Part shown: piece after piece, positions 22,871 through 24,445 of the stretch
How the letters are laid out: each line of letters begins with the position of its first letter
Position numbering within the stretch: the stretch's first letter is position 1
From: CBDFKU01 sp965248975
GTDB taxonomy: Bacteria; Chloroflexota; Dehalococcoidia; Lucifugimonadales; JAGWBF01
DNA length: 24,445 nt
Assembly: GCA_965248975.1 (NCBI GenBank)
Contig: CBDFKU010000007.1
Span: 1 to 24,445, forward strand
Direction of reading: 5' to 3'
Notes under the pieces: model-generated
Databases searched by the model: none
The model's input: only the letters and a program-made list of their open reading frames with translations
What the model was told of the DNA's origin: nothing
Made by a program: the position numbers and the translations under genes

Positions 22871-24445
22871 ATGACCCTTGATCACATGCGGCTCAGGACC
22901 CTAGTCTTGAAACCGGCGATGGCCTGGTCTCTGTTGCTCGTCACGGTCAGTGCGTTGCTTGTCTCGGCGTGCGGATCGACGGACCCGGTGGATACGGACC
23001 CCACGGCAGCACCACCACCGACGGAGACGGTGGGCCCGGACCCCACGGCAGCACCACCACCGACGGAGACGGTGGGCCCGGACCCCACGGCAGCACCAAC
23101 GCCGGCGGACCCGGTGGGCCCGGACCCTACCACAGCACCAACGCCGACGGAGGCAGTAGACCCCATAACGGGACTGCTGGTGCCCACCTCAACCCCTCAA
23201 ACGAGAGGCCATTCCTGGATTGACCAGGGCACCACTTCGTTGGAGGAGCGTATATTTTACGCAGACGTAATAGCGGTGGTGAAACCCATATCCGTGCTTG
23301 GAAAGTGGATGACCATACCCAGCGACGAGGGCGTAGCCCCCACCTATCTGCCCTACGTGGAGATGCGCTTCAAGGCGATCGAGTATCTCAAGGGTGCCGG
23401 GGACACTGAGATAATCGTCGAAGACCCTGCTTCACAAACCTTCTTGAGTGAGGAGATAGTCAAACAGGCTGTGGAAAGGTTGCTGGAGCTACAAAACAGA
23501 GCGTGGGATGATACTGAGGCGGTGGTCTTCCTGAAGCAGGGATTGGGCGCCTTGGGTCCGTCGGAATCGAGATACCGGTTCACGTTGTCTCACCTGGTTA
23601 CGGGCACCTATAGGAAGTATTCCGTGGACAGCGACAACAAAGCCTGGTTGCCCAGGGACGATTCCTCACCGGGGAAGCGGGTGTTCCTCACGGACTCAGA
23701 GCCGGGAGCGGACGGGAAACTGCCCGTGATCACCCTTGGGGAGCTGCGTGACAGCATAAAGGTCATGGATGTGCTGCTGAGAGATGGAGAGGGTATTGAC
23801 GGGTACGAGGACTGCCTTGTCCATAAATTCGCATCCCAGAGATACCGTCGAGCACGGGAAGACAAGCACGGGCCATTTACACCTCCTACAACCGACGTAC
23901 AGATTGCCTCGGGGCTTCCGGCGGGGAGCGAGTTCTATCCCAAGAGTGGGGTGCGTAGCAGAGGTGACAAATACGATAGGCATTGGATAACGGGACTCGA
24001 CGAAGATCTCTTTCTGGTCGAGATCTCCGACCCCAGCGTTGACGACCTTTCCTATACAACCGCGCGACCCCTGCCCGGCGGCACCTACACGTTCGACAAG
24101 TACGAGCAATTGTATGTTGAGATACCGTGTAATTACATATTTGGCCCTAACCCTTGGAGAGTCAGCGTGGAGTCGCCGAGGGGCACGCTCCACGAGGCCT
24201 TCTTCGACCCCGTGAAGATGGATGGGGCCATAGGATTCTCCCCGGGCGACGGAGTGATAGAGCCCAGCACGTTCTTGGTGGGGGGCGTGGAGACGACCAT
24301 AACTAGCCTGAAGTGGGCTCCATCGACATCTGTGACGATGGAGCTGGACCCCCACGTCTCTCTGGAGGATCACGTCATCATCGACTTTATCGCCCTGGAC
24401 GGCTCGGTGTCCCTGAGTCTGGATTTCGACGAGGCGGTGATGAAC
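22871..24445 (+). CDS. lipoprotein with Pro/Thr repeat linker, partial
   Basis: Open from the ATG at 22871 (GAGGTG five bases upstream) to the right edge, 525 codons, with no stop inside the window. Signal peptide SLLLVTVSALLVSAC with lipobox VSAC puts it on the outer face of the membrane. After the cysteine comes a linker of about 60 residues with repeats of DPTAAPPPTETVGP. Next is a globular part with IDQGTTSLEERIFYADVIAV and VEMRFKAIEYLKGAGD, a pattern I associate loosely with secreted proteins that carry a domain for regulated surface processes but cannot name. The last 150 residues are beta-rich (LPGGTYTFDKYEQLYVEIPC). Function unknown. It is probably a chromosomal gene. Confidence 0.85.
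   Translation, partial: MTLDHMRLRTLVLKPAMAWSLLLVTVSALLVSACGSTDPVDTDPTAAPPPTETVGPDPTAAPPPTETVGPDPTAAPTPADPVGPDPTTAPTPTEAVDPITGLLVPTSTPQTRGHSWIDQGTTSLEERIFYADVIAVVKPISVLGKWMTIPSDEGVAPTYLPYVEMRFKAIEYLKGAGDTEIIVEDPASQTFLSEEIVKQAVERLLELQNRAWDDTEAVVFLKQGLGALGPSESRYRFTLSHLVTGTYRKYSVDSDNKAWLPRDDSSPGKRVFLTDSEPGADGKLPVITLGELRDSIKVMDVLLRDGEGIDGYEDCLVHKFASQRYRRAREDKHGPFTPPTTDVQIASGLPAGSEFYPKSGVRSRGDKYDRHWITGLDEDLFLVEISDPSVDDLSYTTARPLPGGTYTFDKYEQLYVEIPCNYIFGPNPWRVSVESPRGTLHEAFFDPVKMDGAIGFSPGDGVIEPSTFLVGGVETTITSLKWAPSTSVTMELDPHVSLEDHVIIDFIALDGSVSLSLDFDEAVMN
23003..23128 (+). repeat. 42-bp coding tandem repeat in lipoprotein linker
   Basis: Units start at 23003, 23045 and 23087 with ACGGCAGCACCA. The first two are identical over 42 bp and the third is diverged. 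They encode the Pro/Thr-rich linker behind the lipidated cysteine and could change length by slippage. Confidence 0.88.

Overview
This is a high-GC bacterial window with the remains of an integrated element between what look like ordinary chromosomal genes. I see no taxonomic marker. The gene types (mitochondrial-type aconitase, AsnC-type regulator, P4-type integrase, septum-formation-like lipoprotein) and a REP-like palindrome would fit a Chloroflexota/Dehalococcoidia-like (for example SAR202) bacterium, but that is a low-confidence inference.

Left flank (1-3076): three leftward genes, aconitase (cut by the window edge), a cysteine hydrolase with a frameshift, and an AsnC/Lrp regulator with a clear promoter. 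They are followed by a rightward tRNA-Ser(GCT) with its own promoter and encoded CCA. A tyrosine integrase starts 150 bp after the tRNA, so the tRNA 3' end is the probable attachment site. The integrase carries one in-frame amber codon.

Element body (about 3.1-22.1 kb): every convincing gene points right. From 4884 to 18582 there is a tightly packed operon with start/stop overlaps. It encodes one FtsK/HerA/Zot-like P-loop ATPase, at least nine membrane or secreted proteins (several with a large exported domain and a C-terminal group of membrane helices), one very Pro/Thr-rich protein, and one protein with a tail-fibre-like motif. I see no terminase, portal, icosahedral capsid, tape-measure or relaxase gene. 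This looks like a membrane-based virion or an envelope apparatus rather than a tailed phage. Next comes a module (18.6-21.2 kb) encoding a large protein with a kinase-like domain and a probable ADP-ribosyltransferase domain, bounded by copies of a 14-bp repeat. After it are a RepA-tail-like fragment and a cluster of GGGAC/GTCCC motifs with a very long hairpin.

Insertions and decay: four identical copies of a 187-bp MITE-like element (CTAG at both ends) lie at 4455, 5657, 8897 and 22193. Removing 183 bp restores an open frame across the copies at 8897 and 22193. An IS1380-family insertion (11990-13707, with 5-bp CTAAG target duplications) splits a large gene at its fourth codon, and removing it also restores the frame exactly. 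Between 7188 and about 7911 nested tandem duplications have produced a chimeric small ORF. Integrase nonsense, IS, MITE and fragment lesions together suggest a decaying or recently bombarded provirus-like element.

Right flank (22.1-24.4 kb): a septum-formation-like lipoprotein gene split by a MITE in its signal peptide, then a second lipoprotein with a repeat-rich linker that runs off the window. No second copy of the tRNA 3' end is present, so the right attachment site is not resolved.
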